From Amoebophrya sp. AT5.2 (taxonomy: Eukaryota > Sar > Dinophyceae > Syndiniales > Amoebophryaceae), in the NCBI GenBank assembly GCA_005223375.1, contig RXOD01003889.1, positions 1-39,612 on the forward strand: DNA of 39,612 bases. The letters are read 5' to 3'. Made by a program: the position numbers and the translations under genes. Position 1 is the first letter of the stretch, and every line of letters begins with the position of its first letter. This document shows positions 29,301-39,436 of this stretch, in pieces. The notes under the pieces were generated by a model. That model was not told the DNA's origin, did no database searches, and was given only the letters and a program-made list of their open reading frames with translations.

Positions 29301-30192
29301 TTATAGTTCCTTGTCGCGCTAACCCCGGTCTGCACGTTCGGCGTCACCATGCTTTTCCCGGGAGAAAGCGATCGCGGTTTGGCTCCGGCCGCAGCTGCCG
29401 GTGGAGGTAGGCGTCCAGTCGATGCCGAGGAGTTCTTTACCGCTCCAACTCCTTTGACCTGAGTTTTGGCCGCGGCGCCAACACCCGTCGAGGTTGTTAT
29501 TCCGGACGCTGCTGTCGAGGCACCACCGCGCCCCTGCAGGCTCCGTTCTCGCTGCTGCTGTTCTTGCTGCGCCTGCGTTTCGCGAATGAACCGCGCCACC
29601 AGCTCGCCGCGTGCACGCGCCGTCGACGCACGGCTCGCAAATCCGCTCTCAGAACCAGGTGAGGCTCCACGCCCCGGGTCGGACACCTCATCGGCTTGAT
29701 TCCGAGCAGATGTTGGTCTTCGGGAGGCCTCGCGACCACTACTAGTAGTTCCTCCAGGCGGCTGCGCTGAATGCACCTTGCGGGCGGGCGCACTTTGTTC
29801 TGGCTCGTGGTCGTCAGCTTCTTCAAGGCCGAAGGCTTCATCGTAGTCTTGTCCCTCCGCATTCGTAGAAGCGCGCGTGCTGAGATCTGCCGGGCCCTGC
29901 TGTTTAGCCGCGCGCATGTTAGCGCGGGAAGCGAGCGCGTTTACCTGACAGTCGGTTCTTGGAAACGACATATGAGCAAATGCAAGAAGATCTGATCATG
30001 GTGCACACTGAAGTAAATCAATGTAAGTACTTGTACACAAGCACAACCACATGCAAGCTCAAGCTGTTGGCTCTGCTTCTGATATACCTGCTGCATGTTT
30101 TTCAGCCGTGATATTCGGTCTCCCAGAATCTCGTACCCAGCTCGGGATTTGTCTTGCTTTCCGCCGCCCCCGCCAGGCGCGTTGCTCGTCAT
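26349..30192 (-). CDS. Large single-pass membrane protein, three exons, unknown function
   Basis: Proposed exons are 30088-30192, 26979-29944 and 26349-26847, giving 1,189 residues. Intron 1 (143 nt) joins LKNMQQ to VNALASRANM with CAG/GTATAT and TGTCAG. Intron 2 (131 nt) uses TCTG/GTACGT and CTGTCAG in phase 2; if it is not used, the protein stops at 26966 and the last exon is orphaned. Residues 1 to about 610 are Ser/Gly/Ala/Thr-rich and probably disordered. One hydrophobic segment (ALLGTLLLALLYVTLAHAAW) lies at about 617-637. About 550 residues follow, mostly foldable, including FFCPHLTLGSYRFGPGCETL and a C-terminal region with PHHRLIVDLLAQNVAK. There is no N-terminal signal peptide, so the N-terminus may face the cytosol. 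I recognise no family. The membrane topology is a prediction. Exon 1 and the last exon are less certain than the central frame. Confidence 0.62.
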
Positions 30193-31034
30193 CTTGTTTT
30201 CGTTTTGAACGCAACGGTATTACAACTAGAACTATCTAAGAGCGAAAGGTAAGTGGCAGTGGTATTGCGTGACGCTGATGACCACACACAATGTGACACA
30301 ACAAGGTGATGACACACACACATTTCAAACTCAAATGATTTTCAGAGAGAGAGAGAGAGAGAAACTCCGAATGATTTTCACAGTGTCAAATTTCATCAGG
30401 CGTCGACGACACTTCTTAACGATGCTCATGTCACTCGCTCACGGTCACGACGACATCCGGAAAAGAATCCAGCTCCAGCTCCTCACATTTTCCATACTAA
30501 TCTTCAACGGCGATAAAAACGATGCTAAAGCACCTTCCGTGTCGCACCACGGCGCACCCGGGTGCAACGACACTCTTCGGTAGCTGCGGCAGTTCCTCTG
30601 CCTCCAAACGGACGAGGACGACCGAGATACAGAATTCCACACGGTCCCGGTCGAGATCTAGAATAGCCAGTGAGGCGGGCCTCGACCTGGCTAGGCTATC
30701 ACTATGCTATCGTATCTGCTTCTGCGCGATCGTCGAGCGTGAAAATGTAGTCTTCGTCGTCGTGGTCAGTTTTCGCTGACAGGTTTGTTTCATCAACAAT
30801 GAAAATGAAAATTGCTGATCATGATCAATCAGTTATTTATCTTGCGAACCACCCTCTCGGGCTGTTTCCCCCACTTCTCCACCCCACTGCCCTCAAGTGG
30901 TCTCAACACGACGTCGCGACTTTGTCTTATGCGCGCCGGCAAGCCCAAAAGTCTGAAAGCGTCGCTGGACGCACGGTCGTGAAATATATACGCCCATTGT
31001 CCTCGCCCTGTGGCGCGCCCTTTTCTAGTGGCGT
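30193..31034. other. Intergenic gap, no gene seen
   Basis: About 0.84 kb. It contains a short GA microsatellite near 30344-30362 and AT-rich stretches. Frames on both strands are short and lack ATG or coding character. Confidence 0.5.
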
Positions 31035-31603
31035 TTACATGATTTCCGGGTAGTAGCCAACCTGGGCCCGCGCATCGGGATCCAGGATGCGCAGAATCCG
31101 GTCAGTATCCTCCGAGGAGTTGTAATTTACCGTGCACCTGGAGAACGAGAAGGATTGACATTGGAATTCAGATAGATAAAGATATAGCCAGCTCTGCGCC
31201 TATTCCTACGCTCAAAAAGTGGAGGTGACGGGTACTTACCAGTACGCGAACGGTACGCCGGTGACGGCAATGCAGGCCAGGTTCCAGTTGTAAAATTTGA
31301 CGCGGTCCTCCTCCATCATGTTCGTCATCTGGTGTGGGGCGTTTTGGTACACGTAACTGAATCAATCTGAAGTAGGACAGCACAGAGACAGAGTTACAAC
31401 GGACAGCAAGCAACTACATGAGCAACATAGACTCATAGAGACGCACGTCGTTGGCTTCATCGGCGAACCGAAAGCCGTAAGTAGGGGGAGAGATGGAGTT
31501 TGATCTAAGTAAGTACTCGTCGCGTGTTTCTGTTTGCAGTGAACTTGATGTCATTTGGCAGCACCATCCGCAGGTTCCTCGTCCGGCGTAGGAGGCCCAA
31601 CAT
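31035..31603 (-). CDS. Small four-exon protein with one hydrophobic segment, probably mitochondrial
   Basis: Proposed exons are 31545-31603, 31433-31504, 31240-31356 and 31035-31137, giving 116 residues. All three introns are GT-AG: 40 nt (AA/GTTCAC to CTTAG), 76 nt (GA/GTCTAT to TTCAG) and 102 nt (TG/GTAAGT to CTCCAG). All join in phase 2. The last two exons are the most certain. The first intron is very short and is supported mainly by keeping the frame open. The N-terminus, MLGLLRRTRNLRM, is basic and amphipathic, like a mitochondrial presequence. The middle reads FRFADEANDVRLYDYVYQN, then a hydrophobic stretch of about 17 residues (WNLACIAVTGVPFAYW), and the end reads DPDARAQVGYYPEIM. A small inner-membrane respiratory or ATP-synthase subunit would look like this, but I do not recognise the family. 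Confidence 0.5.
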
Positions 31604-32597
31604 GCTTTTTGCTTGTCGCGCGGCTTACACGCTTTTTGAAAAAATCTTTTCAACAATCAACTGCTGTTTATTTTGGTACTTGGTGTCGTACACTTGAGAC
31701 AAACACTCACCCATCAAGGAAATGAAATGGCACAAGCCGCGCAACTGCAGCACTTTTCCTATTTTATATCAACTTTCTCTTTCTGCTCGTTTCATCCCAC
31801 GCGGTTGCGGACCCACATTCTCTACTCTCACGCAGCGGGGTGGAGAGGCGTCTCTCAGTCGGTGTGCTTCTGCGCCTCACTCAAACGTAGTTTCTCGAAC
31901 CCATTCTAGTACTCCTTCACGCCGCAGCACTGCTTCTCCTGGAGAGTTGTGGCTGCGGGACAGTGACTGGAAATCGCTCTCTCGTCTTTCTCCCGCTTCG
32001 GCTTCAGAACGCAAGCAAATTATCAAATCCTCACAGCGCATGCGTCACAAATGCAGCTGCAGCCGCCCAACTTGGTTATAGTACGATACACCGAACGGAA
32101 GAGCGTCCAACCCCTGCGCCTGAGCCTAGCCGACCGCCGACGTCTGAAGTTATTTCGTCGCTACGAAAAGGTAGCGCTAGGCGTAGGCATCTGTGATGGT
32201 AGATACATCCGTCAGCGATCCGTCCGGGAGCTCATCACAGTACGCGTCCTCGTGAAGACCTGGAAAAAATGGAAAGCAGTGCTTCCCGCAGCGATGGATT
32301 GGATTTGGAAAACTCCAACTCTGCATGGATCTAGCGAGAGTTCTGCTCTGCATGAAAACATTTTCATTTTTTTATGTACAACTACAGCGTTGTAAGCGTG
32401 TGCGCGGGATGGAAGTATGAGTTGTATCAGGATCATCGGCCTGTTTTTAGGTTTAGGTTGACGGAGAAGGAAAACATGAATGTTCCTCTAACTCTACGTT
32501 GTGCTGCTTTAAGACTAGCATCCATTGTAACATCTTTTGACGTATTAAGTACCTGCTCTCGATGGCTCGCGAATGGGCTTGCGGCGTCCGCCGCTGG
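31604..32597. other. Intergenic gap, no gene seen
   Basis: About 1 kb between the small four-exon gene and the ARL1 stop codon. Overlapping plus-strand frames of 75-120 codons exist, but they show no recognisable motif. The short TAGGCGTAGGCA motif shared with the inverted repeat at 24.7-25.0 kb occurs at 32178-32189. Confidence 0.45.
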
Positions 32598-33365
32598 TTA
32601 GCTTGCTGAGATGATGTTGCACAACCAGTCCAGGCCTTCGAGGATGCCGGTGCCGCGCAATGCCGACGTCTGGAAAATGGCCCACTGGCGTGAGCGGATT
32701 TCCGTCAGGCCAAGTCCTTCGCTCACCTCTGCTGCATTCATCGCGCTGGGGAGGTCCTGCTTGTTCGCGAGTATAAGCAGGGGCACGCTCTTCAATTCCT
32801 CCTCCCCAAGCATCAGGGAAAGCTCTTCTTTGGCGTCCTGGCGGGAAATTCAAATATCTGTACATACACTACAAACAACTTAGATCGACCCCCATGGTGC
32901 ACGAGCACTGAAGAGGGCGGGGCACAAGCACATCAATGAATCATACTAGAGGTTGTAGAGTGCTCTAAGACCACCACTACTAATAAATTACAACTATCAG
33001 CTTCATCAAGTATCTATTCCATAGTTGTATCGTTGATCTAAAAAAATAAGTTGTAGTTGTACCTGCAGCCGCTCCTTGTCTATACTGTCCACGACGTAGA
33101 TGATTGCGTTTGTGTTCGGGAAGTAGCACCTCCAGTAGGGTCTTATCGAGCTTTGGCCGCCGAGGTCCCACACTTGAAATGTGATGTTCTTGTACTGTAC
33201 GGTTTCCACATTGAAGCCGATGGTCGGCGTCGTGGATATCACTTGGTCTACCTTCAACCGGTAAAGGATCGTCGTCTTCCCTGCGTTGTCGAGGCCGAGA
33301 ATCAAGATCCGCACCTCCTTGTTGCCGAACAGCTGCCGGAAAAGAGATGATATCACCAAACCCAT
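32598..33365 (-). CDS. ARL1: ARL1-type small GTPase, two exons
   Basis: Exons are 33063-33365 and 32598-32837, separated by a 225-nt GT-AG intron (CTGCAG/GTACAA to CGCCAG). The product is 180 residues, matching the usual 180-182. ARF-family GTPases cycle between GTP and GDP; ARL1 acts at the trans-Golgi, recruiting GRIP-domain tethers. All motifs are present: Gly2 for myristoylation (MGLVISSLF), P-loop GLDNAGKT at about 24-31, switch [26 protein letters not shown] in switch II, NKQD near 126 and TSALRGTG as G5. [17 protein letters not shown] and the EEEL segment fit ARL1 better than ARF1. The start at 33365 is chosen because it exposes Gly2; an in-frame upstream codon at 33422 would hide it. 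The intron falls after DKERLQ, in a surface helix region. Confidence 0.93.
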
Positions 33366-34403
33366 CTTCGTGGCTCTTCTCTGGAGCGGGTGACGAGGGG
33401 TCCGTGCCGGTGCCTGCGACAAGTGGAAGTGCTAGGTGCACGACTAGCACTAGGCTTTGCCTTTGGCCACGTCCTTTGGTGCGCGAAGAACGACAACGAG
33501 GAGCCTGATCAGCAACAGCGCAACGAAAATAACACCCTGTCTGAGGGTGAGGCTCTGACTGGGTGGCTGCGCTTTGCTTACGAGGAGAGCTTCTTACTTG
33601 AGCTTGTAAGTGTGATGCGATCCGGATATCGCGCACGCGGTCCGAAGCTCCGAAAAAGTCAGGATATTCTTCAACTACACCAGGACCATGCCCAACCCCG
33701 GTCGCGCTCCAAAAAAGAAGCGGTAAACGTGTGCATACTGCTACATCATCCGCGGCGTGCAGGCTGCAGTCGTGCCTTCCGAAAAGGCTTGCAAGATGGA
33801 GAGTCGCGGATGCGGAAAAGAAGAAAAGCACGCGGCGGATACATCGATTTTTGATAGTACAATGAAGCAGAATAGAAATTGCAAGGAAACTCTGCCTCTA
33901 TCGCTTCGAAGTCTTCAACTACAGTGCGACGCGCATGTCGTGCTAGCAACAAATTTCCTTGAGTTCGTCAACAGCGCGAGCACTCAACCGCAGTGCATTT
34001 GTCTGCCTCTGGTGGGTTTGCGTTTGCGTTTGCGTTTGCGATCGCGTCTGCGTCATCTGGTCATACGTATAGAATCGATCCATGTTGTCCAAGCTTCAGC
34101 ACAAAAAAGTGTATGCAGAAAAAATATGCTCATTCTGCCTACAACCTCGCTGCTGTCGTCGGTGTTGTTCACGATTTCGGTTTCGTCCTCCTTAACCGAC
34201 AAGAGAGAACGCCTCTGTGCGCAAAACATACATGATTCAACATGCCACACAAAAGCGGGCGCCACTGGGTTAGCGTCATTGTTTTCTTGATACATTTTCG
34301 TCGTCTTTTTTTCGGAGTTTAGTTGTGCCGAGCTGCTTTTGGTCAGCGTTTTGGTCGGAGTCGGACAGCATCGCCTGCAGTTTTCCTTTGCTTTTCATCA
34401 CAT
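33366..34403. other. Intergenic gap, no gene seen
   Basis: About 1 kb upstream of ARL1. The long minus-strand frame here overlaps ARL1 exon 1 in another frame and looks incidental. A short hexanucleotide array is the only repeat seen. Confidence 0.5.
34016..34039 (+). repeat. Hexanucleotide microsatellite (GTTTGC)4
   Basis: Four perfect tandem copies of GTTTGC, followed by degenerate units (GATCGC, GTCTGC). Confidence 0.9.
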
Positions 34404-35741
34404 TCACTTGATCGTGTCCGGGTCCACGCCCTTCCACGTCAGCCGCTCCTGTTTCCCCGCTCCCATCGCGTTAATCTTTGCCATCGCTGCCGGCGGCAGC
34501 TCCCAATCCAAAATTTCTGCATTTTCTTTGGCCCGCTCTGTTTTCCGGCTTTTCGGCAGAACCATGCAGCCTCGCTGCAGTGCCCAGCGCAGCAGCACCT
34601 GCGCGGGCGATTTTTTCATCATTTCCGCGGCTGCCTTGACTTCCGGCCGCAGCGTGAGTGACTGCGACGCGTCCTTCGTCACTTTGTCGCTGCCGCCCAG
34701 CGACGCGAACGCTTGGGGCGTGATACCGTTCTCCAGGCACAGTGCTATGATCTCCGTTTGCGGCAGCAGGGGGTGGCACTCGAACTGGTGCACCATCGGC
34801 GTGATCCGGCACGTCTCGAGTAGTTCTTTCAGTTGCCGCGCGCTGAAATTGCACACCCCGATCACCTTCACACGCCCGTCCAGGTAGAGATCCTCCAAGG
34901 CGCGCCACGTCTCCTGTCGGGTTTTCTTCCCGGCGTAGTCCGGCGGCATCATCCCAGGCGTGCCATCCGGGTTGTTCTTCAAGGGCCAGCCGGTTTTGGG
35001 TCCCGGGTGGTGAATCAGGTACGCGTCCATCGGCGCCCTCTGGACGCCGACGCCGCTCCGCACGCTGAGCAGCCCGGTCTTCTTGCAGCTGTCGTTGAAG
35101 GCCTCCATTGTGCGGGGGTATCCGTGCTTGTTACACCACATCTTGCTCTGCAGAAACAGCGGACCCGCGAGCTGCTTGTACTCGATCGTGACGCTGCCCA
35201 TGTCCTTGCCGCTCTTGCCGCGGTCCAACGGTGCGACGCGATTCCACTTTTCCGTCTTCGTAGCTGCAGTGTCGCTCGCGGCCTGTGCGATCACGGGCTT
35301 GAACGCGGACTCATTTCCATACACTGCGGCCGAGTCAACTAAGCTGTAGTATCCGTTGCCCCAGACCGTGCTGCTGTTTTTGGCGCCGCTTCGCTCCGGA
35401 GCCACGAGCGGCTGTAGCTCCTTCTCGTCGATCTTGTAACAGCCGAAGCCCACGGCCGGGTACGGGGTCCCGAAGAAGTCCACGCAGGCTGTGTTCGGAC
35501 GAAGGCCGTCTTTCGGCCTACTTTTACCATGCAGGAGATTTGCGACTCGGTTCAGGTTTTTTTGTGGCGCCGGAATAGCCAACTGCGGGGAGTATTCCGG
35601 AGCCGCTGCATGTTTCTTAGAGGTCGAGCCAGCTGCGCCTGCGGCGGAGGTTTTGTGGCTGCTCTTCGCGTCATCCTGTTTCTTCACCTCCTTGGGGCCC
35701 GGCGCGGATTTAGAGGACCGCATGGCGGGCGACGATGGCAT
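34404..35741 (-). CDS. Aldo-keto reductase family oxidoreductase
   Basis: The frame gives 445 residues from ATG 35741 (MPSSPAMRSSKSAPGPKEV); the longer open frame begins with GTG and is not used. The protein is a TIM-barrel NADPH-dependent carbonyl reductase. The catalytic tetrad is visible: Asp and Tyr in LVDSAAVYGNE (about residues 135-140), Lys in LFLQSKMW (about 200) and His in DAYLIHHPG (about 243). Further family signatures are GFGCYKID near the N-terminal strand, VKVIGVCNFSARQLKELL, HQFECHPLLPQ, and VLLRWALQRGCMVLPKSRK near the cofactor site. The N-terminal 80 residues are Ser/Lys/Ala-rich and atypical, making it longer than the usual 280-330. There are insertions around residues 110-190. 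The substrate cannot be deduced; AKR3/AKR5-type reductases are the closest in style. No intron is needed. Confidence 0.92.
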   Translation of the reverse strand: MPSSPAMRSSKSAPGPKEVKKQDDAKSSHKTSAAGAAGSTSKKHAAAPEYSPQLAIPAPQKNLNRVANLLHGKSRPKDGLRPNTACVDFFGTPYPAVGFGCYKIDEKELQPLVAPERSGAKNSSTVWGNGYYSLVDSAAVYGNESAFKPVIAQAASDTAATKTEKWNRVAPLDRGKSGKDMGSVTIEYKQLAGPLFLQSKMWCNKHGYPRTMEAFNDSCKKTGLLSVRSGVGVQRAPMDAYLIHHPGPKTGWPLKNNPDGTPGMMPPDYAGKKTRQETWRALEDLYLDGRVKVIGVCNFSARQLKELLETCRITPMVHQFECHPLLPQTEIIALCLENGITPQAFASLGGSDKVTKDASQSLTLRPEVKAAAEMMKKSPAQVLLRWALQRGCMVLPKSRKTERAKENAEILDWELPPAAMAKINAMGAGKQERLTWKGVDPDTIK

Positions 35742-36573
35742 TTTGTTTTTGGGTTGCAATCGCTGAACAAATTGAAACCGCAGACGCAGTATGATGCTGG
35801 TGCTAAAAAAATGAATAAAATGCACGTATCTAATAACGGCAATCGGTCATCAACCGACTCAACAGCTGACTTTTATTCTGCCCTATCGGAGTACTTGACT
35901 AGTTTTTCTACGACGGGGACAGCTAGCGCTAGCCGTGTACTAGATTGATTCGTTGGTCGGGGTCGCAGACGCAAACTACGCAATCCGAATCCCAATCGCT
36001 CCTCTAACTATATCTTTCAAGCTCTGGCCGCCGTGTCGCGCACTGTACGGTCTTGATGTTGATTTTTCATGCGACAATATTCGAGGCTGCTCTACCATCA
36101 GAATCACTTCTTCGTGCTAGCACCATGGGTATCGAAATCGACAGGAAGCGCAAGGACGAGCACGACTCAAGTAAAAGCAGCGAGTCTATGTCTGGTCGAC
36201 GAAGTACGATGATCTGCCTGATGCAGCTAGCTTTCATGTGCGCATGGATCTCGACCGCTCGCTCGTTTTCCTGATGCAGGCGAGGTGTTGAACAGAAGGA
36301 AGGGCGCGAATGTTTTGTTCGCATTCCTTTGGGCGAAATCGTTCACGATGTCGGACGAGGAGATGAATTCTGAAGCTTTTGCTTTCCAGCCCCTCCGTAG
36401 ATGCATAAGGCTTATTCGCGTTGGTGGCACATCGTGTGTCTTCCTTCTTGACCGTGTTGGCTTCCATTTTGTTCCGTTTCCTCGTCCAGCAGGTGTGGCG
36501 TACAGACACAGAGCCGTGGTCAACACCCTCACCAATTACAATTTTTGCGCAACAGACTACTTCGTCATCTCTT
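35742..36573. other. Intergenic gap, no gene seen
   Basis: About 0.83 kb between the reductase start and the stop of the phospho-lyase gene. Short frames overlap on both strands without family signatures. Confidence 0.5.
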
Positions 36574-38334
36574 TCATGTTGGAGTTGTTCTTTTATTGTT
36601 GGCAAAATTTTTCTCACAGTCCGTAGCTTTTCCTGATGTTGCATCAACAACGACAGGAGCCTCTTTCCTCATTTCGTCCATGCAGGCTTCAATCGAGTCC
36701 AGTAGATAATCCACGTTTGCCTTGGAGAAACACATCGGCGGCTTAATTACGATCACATTGTCGCTTGGGCCGTCGATACTTGTCAGAATCCTGCACTTCT
36801 GCACTAGTTTCAAAACCAGCGCGCTCGTTTCTTCCGTCGCGGGGCCCCTACCCTCGGACTTTTCGAATTCTAGCCCCACAAAGAGTCCTTGGCCCCGCAC
36901 CGCCGATAATCGAAACATGCTGCCGTGGGCAATCCCCTTTGCAGCTGCAGTAGCGGGATCGGGTGTCGTCGACGAAGTAGAGCCAGGCCCCACCTCCACT
37001 TCCTCTTTCGTTCCCCTTCCCGTGCCCGCCGCCGTGACCGTCGGCCTCCGCTGTATCAAGCGAGCCGCTACCTGCTGCTTCAAGTAGTCTCCGACGATTT
37101 TGGCGCTTTCCATCAGCTTTTCGGACTCCAACACGTCGAGCACCGCCAGCCCCGCGGCGCAGCAGACGGGATTCCCGCCGAAAGTATTGAAGTATTCCTT
37201 CTGCATGCAGTCCGCTACTTCGCTTCGTGTGATCACGCAAGCGAGCGGCATGCCGTTGCCCATCGGCTTGCCACACGTGATAATGTCAGGACAACGACCC
37301 AGCATGCTGCTCTGCCACGCCCAGAAGCTCGATCCGTACCTGCCGAGCCCGACCTGTACCTCGTCCATCACGAGCAGGCCGCCGTTTTCTTGCACCATTT
37401 CCGCGCACGCGTTGAGGAAGTTCGCCGGCGGGAGCACTACGCCGCCGACGGACATTCCGGACTCAATGAAGAGGGCGGCAATCTTGTGCTCACCGTTCAC
37501 GATGCCTTTCAGCTCGCGCAGGCCTTTCGCTGCCGTCTCGTCACAGCTCGGCTGGGTTAACACATGAACATGCGGCTTCTGTTCCGTGAACTTGTACGGG
37601 GAAACGTCCACGACGGCCGCCGTGTGCCCGTGGTATCCATTCTCGACCGCGACGAACTCCGTACGGTTTGTGAACGTCTGCGCAAGGCGGATTGCGAGGT
37701 CGTTGGCTTCAGACCCAGAGTTTACGAAGAAAACTTTGTCGAACAAGAAGCTCTTGGAAGTTGCTGTTCCTGTTGAATAAGATGAAGGAGCCGCTGCCCC
37801 TGCATGTTTCGTGTCCTCCAAAGCTTCACCTCCTGGCATTAGAAGACCAGCATTCGAGTATGCGAGCAACCGTTCCGCGAGTCGGAGTATGTTCTCGTGC
37901 AGGTAACGCGTGTTGGTGTTCAACTGCGATACCTGGGCGCAAACGGCAGCAGCGACTTTCGGGTGCGTGTGCCCGACGTGGGCCACGTTGTTCCGGGTGT
38001 CGAGATACCGCTGGCCATTTTCGTCGAACAGGTACTGGCCCTCGCCCCGAGTAATCCAAAGGGGGCACACATCTCCGTAAGAGACTGAGAGCTTGCGAGA
38101 AAAGTGCGCGCGGCGGCGCTCGATCAAGTGCTGCTTGTTCTGCGAATCGTCTGCAAGACGTTTCGATTCGCCGCGTGCGATCGCAGGAGTTGGGTCCGGA
38201 GGTGCGTCGCGGTCTTGACACTTGGAAGCAAAGAGATGCTGTTCTTGTTCCGCCGCTGAGTCCCTGGGGCCAGCGCTCGTCACCCCGCACGGGAAGCACG
38301 GGGACCCAGATACGCAGGAGAGAAGCGCGAGCAT
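36574..38334 (-). CDS. Class III aminotransferase-fold PLP enzyme, ethanolamine-phosphate / phosphohydroxylysine phospho-lyase-like
   Basis: The frame gives 586 residues from ATG 38334 (three codons inside a TTG-initiated frame). The core is close to the AGXT2-like phospho-lyases, which release phosphate from phosphoethanolamine (ETNPPL) or 5-phosphohydroxylysine (PHYKPL). Visible motifs are NNVAHVGHTHPKV, LNTNTRYLHENILRLAERL, VNSGSEANDLAIRLA (PLP phosphate contacts), NGYHGHTAAVVDVSPYKF, LLVMDEVQVGLGRYG, ITCGKPMGNGMPLACV with the Schiff-base lysine at about K356, EYFNTFGGNPVCCAAG, and IKPPMCFSKANVDYLLD. The first 65 residues are an extension with a short hydrophobic, Cys-containing start (MLALLSCVSGSPCFPCG), possibly a targeting signal. 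A Gly/Thr-rich insertion of about 35 residues lies near 420-455. Which of the two lyase reactions it performs, or whether it is a transaminase, is not decidable here. Confidence 0.92.
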   Translation of the reverse strand: MLALLSCVSGSPCFPCGVTSAGPRDSAAEQEQHLFASKCQDRDAPPDPTPAIARGESKRLADDSQNKQHLIERRRAHFSRKLSVSYGDVCPLWITRGEGQYLFDENGQRYLDTRNNVAHVGHTHPKVAAAVCAQVSQLNTNTRYLHENILRLAERLLAYSNAGLLMPGGEALEDTKHAGAAAPSSYSTGTATSKSFLFDKVFFVNSGSEANDLAIRLAQTFTNRTEFVAVENGYHGHTAAVVDVSPYKFTEQKPHVHVLTQPSCDETAAKGLRELKGIVNGEHKIAALFIESGMSVGGVVLPPANFLNACAEMVQENGGLLVMDEVQVGLGRYGSSFWAWQSSMLGRCPDIITCGKPMGNGMPLACVITRSEVADCMQKEYFNTFGGNPVCCAAGLAVLDVLESEKLMESAKIVGDYLKQQVAARLIQRRPTVTAAGTGRGTKEEVEVGPGSTSSTTPDPATAAAKGIAHGSMFRLSAVRGQGLFVGLEFEKSEGRGPATEETSALVLKLVQKCRILTSIDGPSDNVIVIKPPMCFSKANVDYLLDSIEACMDEMRKEAPVVVDATSGKATDCEKNFANNKRTTPT

Positions 38335-38745
38335 TATATTCAAGCTTTCTGGATATCAGTGATTTTTTGTTGTTCGGAGGACCTGGGGCCCGGTCGTGGG
38401 TGTGGATCATTATCGTAGTAGACCTTGATGGCTTTTGCTTCATCAGACAAATCATGTGATCAAACACGCAACGTGTGAGACACGGAAGGCGAACAGCTCT
38501 TGCTCTCGCGAGCGTCACAGGTTAGAGCTGGCAGCTGTTGCTGCTCACCGCGCTGCGCGTCCTACTTCAATCGAATCCCTGCAGCTGTATAAATTTTGAA
38601 TCTCTCAACGCAAAATCAAGGTGGAGAGTTTTTGGTGAGTCAGAGTCCTCGTTCAGGTGTAGCACAACGAGTACGCCCTTGCCCTAAGTACATCATTATA
38701 CTCAGTGCTTAGATATTAATTAGAGGCTGTCCAGAAACTCCCATA

Positions 38746-38816
38746 ATTCTCCGGACGGAGAATGGGGGGGGGGAGGGTTCCAAGGACCTCGGACCCCACC
38801 CCCCCTCTATTCTCCG
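38746..38816. repeat. Nested inverted repeat with long G and C runs
   Basis: ATTCTCCG (38746-38753) and CGGAGAAT (38756-38763) form a hairpin. CGGAGAAT plus the following G-run also pairs with a C-run ending in ATTCTCCG (38809-38816). Two alternative stems therefore share the middle arm. Confidence 0.75.
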
Positions 38817-39315
38817 CCGGCGTGCTCCAGCTCAACCGAGCAGCGACCCGCGTGCAGGCGGTCTCGGCCTTCAACAGGAGAGGCAAACCGCGCGCACCAG
38901 GCGCGCACCATGATCCTACCCAGCACAAGACGCTGGGAGGCGCGCTACAGTTCCAGCACGCTAGGCCCCTCCTCTCCCTGGACGGCCAAGCCCGAATCCC
39001 GAGCCGCGGGGCGTTTCGCGCGAAGCGCGAACCTTACGAATGCCATCGACCGCACGCCGTAGGACCGAAGTGACCGCGCGGCGCCGCGCCACCAGTCGTG
39101 AGGCGGTCCGTCGATCGTTGCCGCAGCGACGAGGATCGCTTGGCTCCGCAGAGTGAGGGGATCTGTCATGGAAGCCGAAGCAGCGAAGTTATCGCTGTGA
39201 AGTTGCCGCTCGGTGCCGCAGCAGTAGCGTTGCCTGTCGTTGCCGTAGCAACGGCGTGGGCGCTCAGTCGGGCAGAGCATAGCTAACGCGGCATAAGTAG
39301 TCAGTGGAGCGCGTA

Positions 39316-39436
39316 TAGGCACGAGGACACAAGTACACTCAGTCTACAAACAGGCAGAACGTAAACTGGCCCGCTGCTGGGGTGAGGTTTACGCTCTGCC
39401 TTTTCATTCGTAAACTGAGTGCACTACTTGTGCCTA
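39316..39436. repeat. Imperfect inverted repeat, arms of about 50 bp
   Basis: The left arm (39316-39367) contains TAGGCAC, ACACTCAGT, AGGCAGAACGTAAACT. The right arm (39385-39436), read as its complement, contains TAGGCAC, GCACTCAGT, AGGCAGAGCGTAAACCT. A loop of about 17 bases separates them. It could fold as one long hairpin, like a small MITE or an introner. Short related CTTGCGCCTG-type copies continue to about 39475. Confidence 0.7.

Noticed and set aside
32980..33831. 283-codon minus-strand frame upstream of and across ARL1 exon 1
   Set aside because: It overlaps the certain ARL1 coding exon in another frame and has no family motif; it is a shadow extended into the 5' region.
38520..38600. 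tRNA-like stretch with TTCAATCGAATCCC
   Set aside because: The T-arm does not pair properly and no acceptor stem or anticodon arm can be drawn.
38716..39073. Opposed open frames in the GC-rich right flank
   Set aside because: The minus frame lacks an ATG and both consist of Pro/Gly/Arg-rich translation of repeat DNA.
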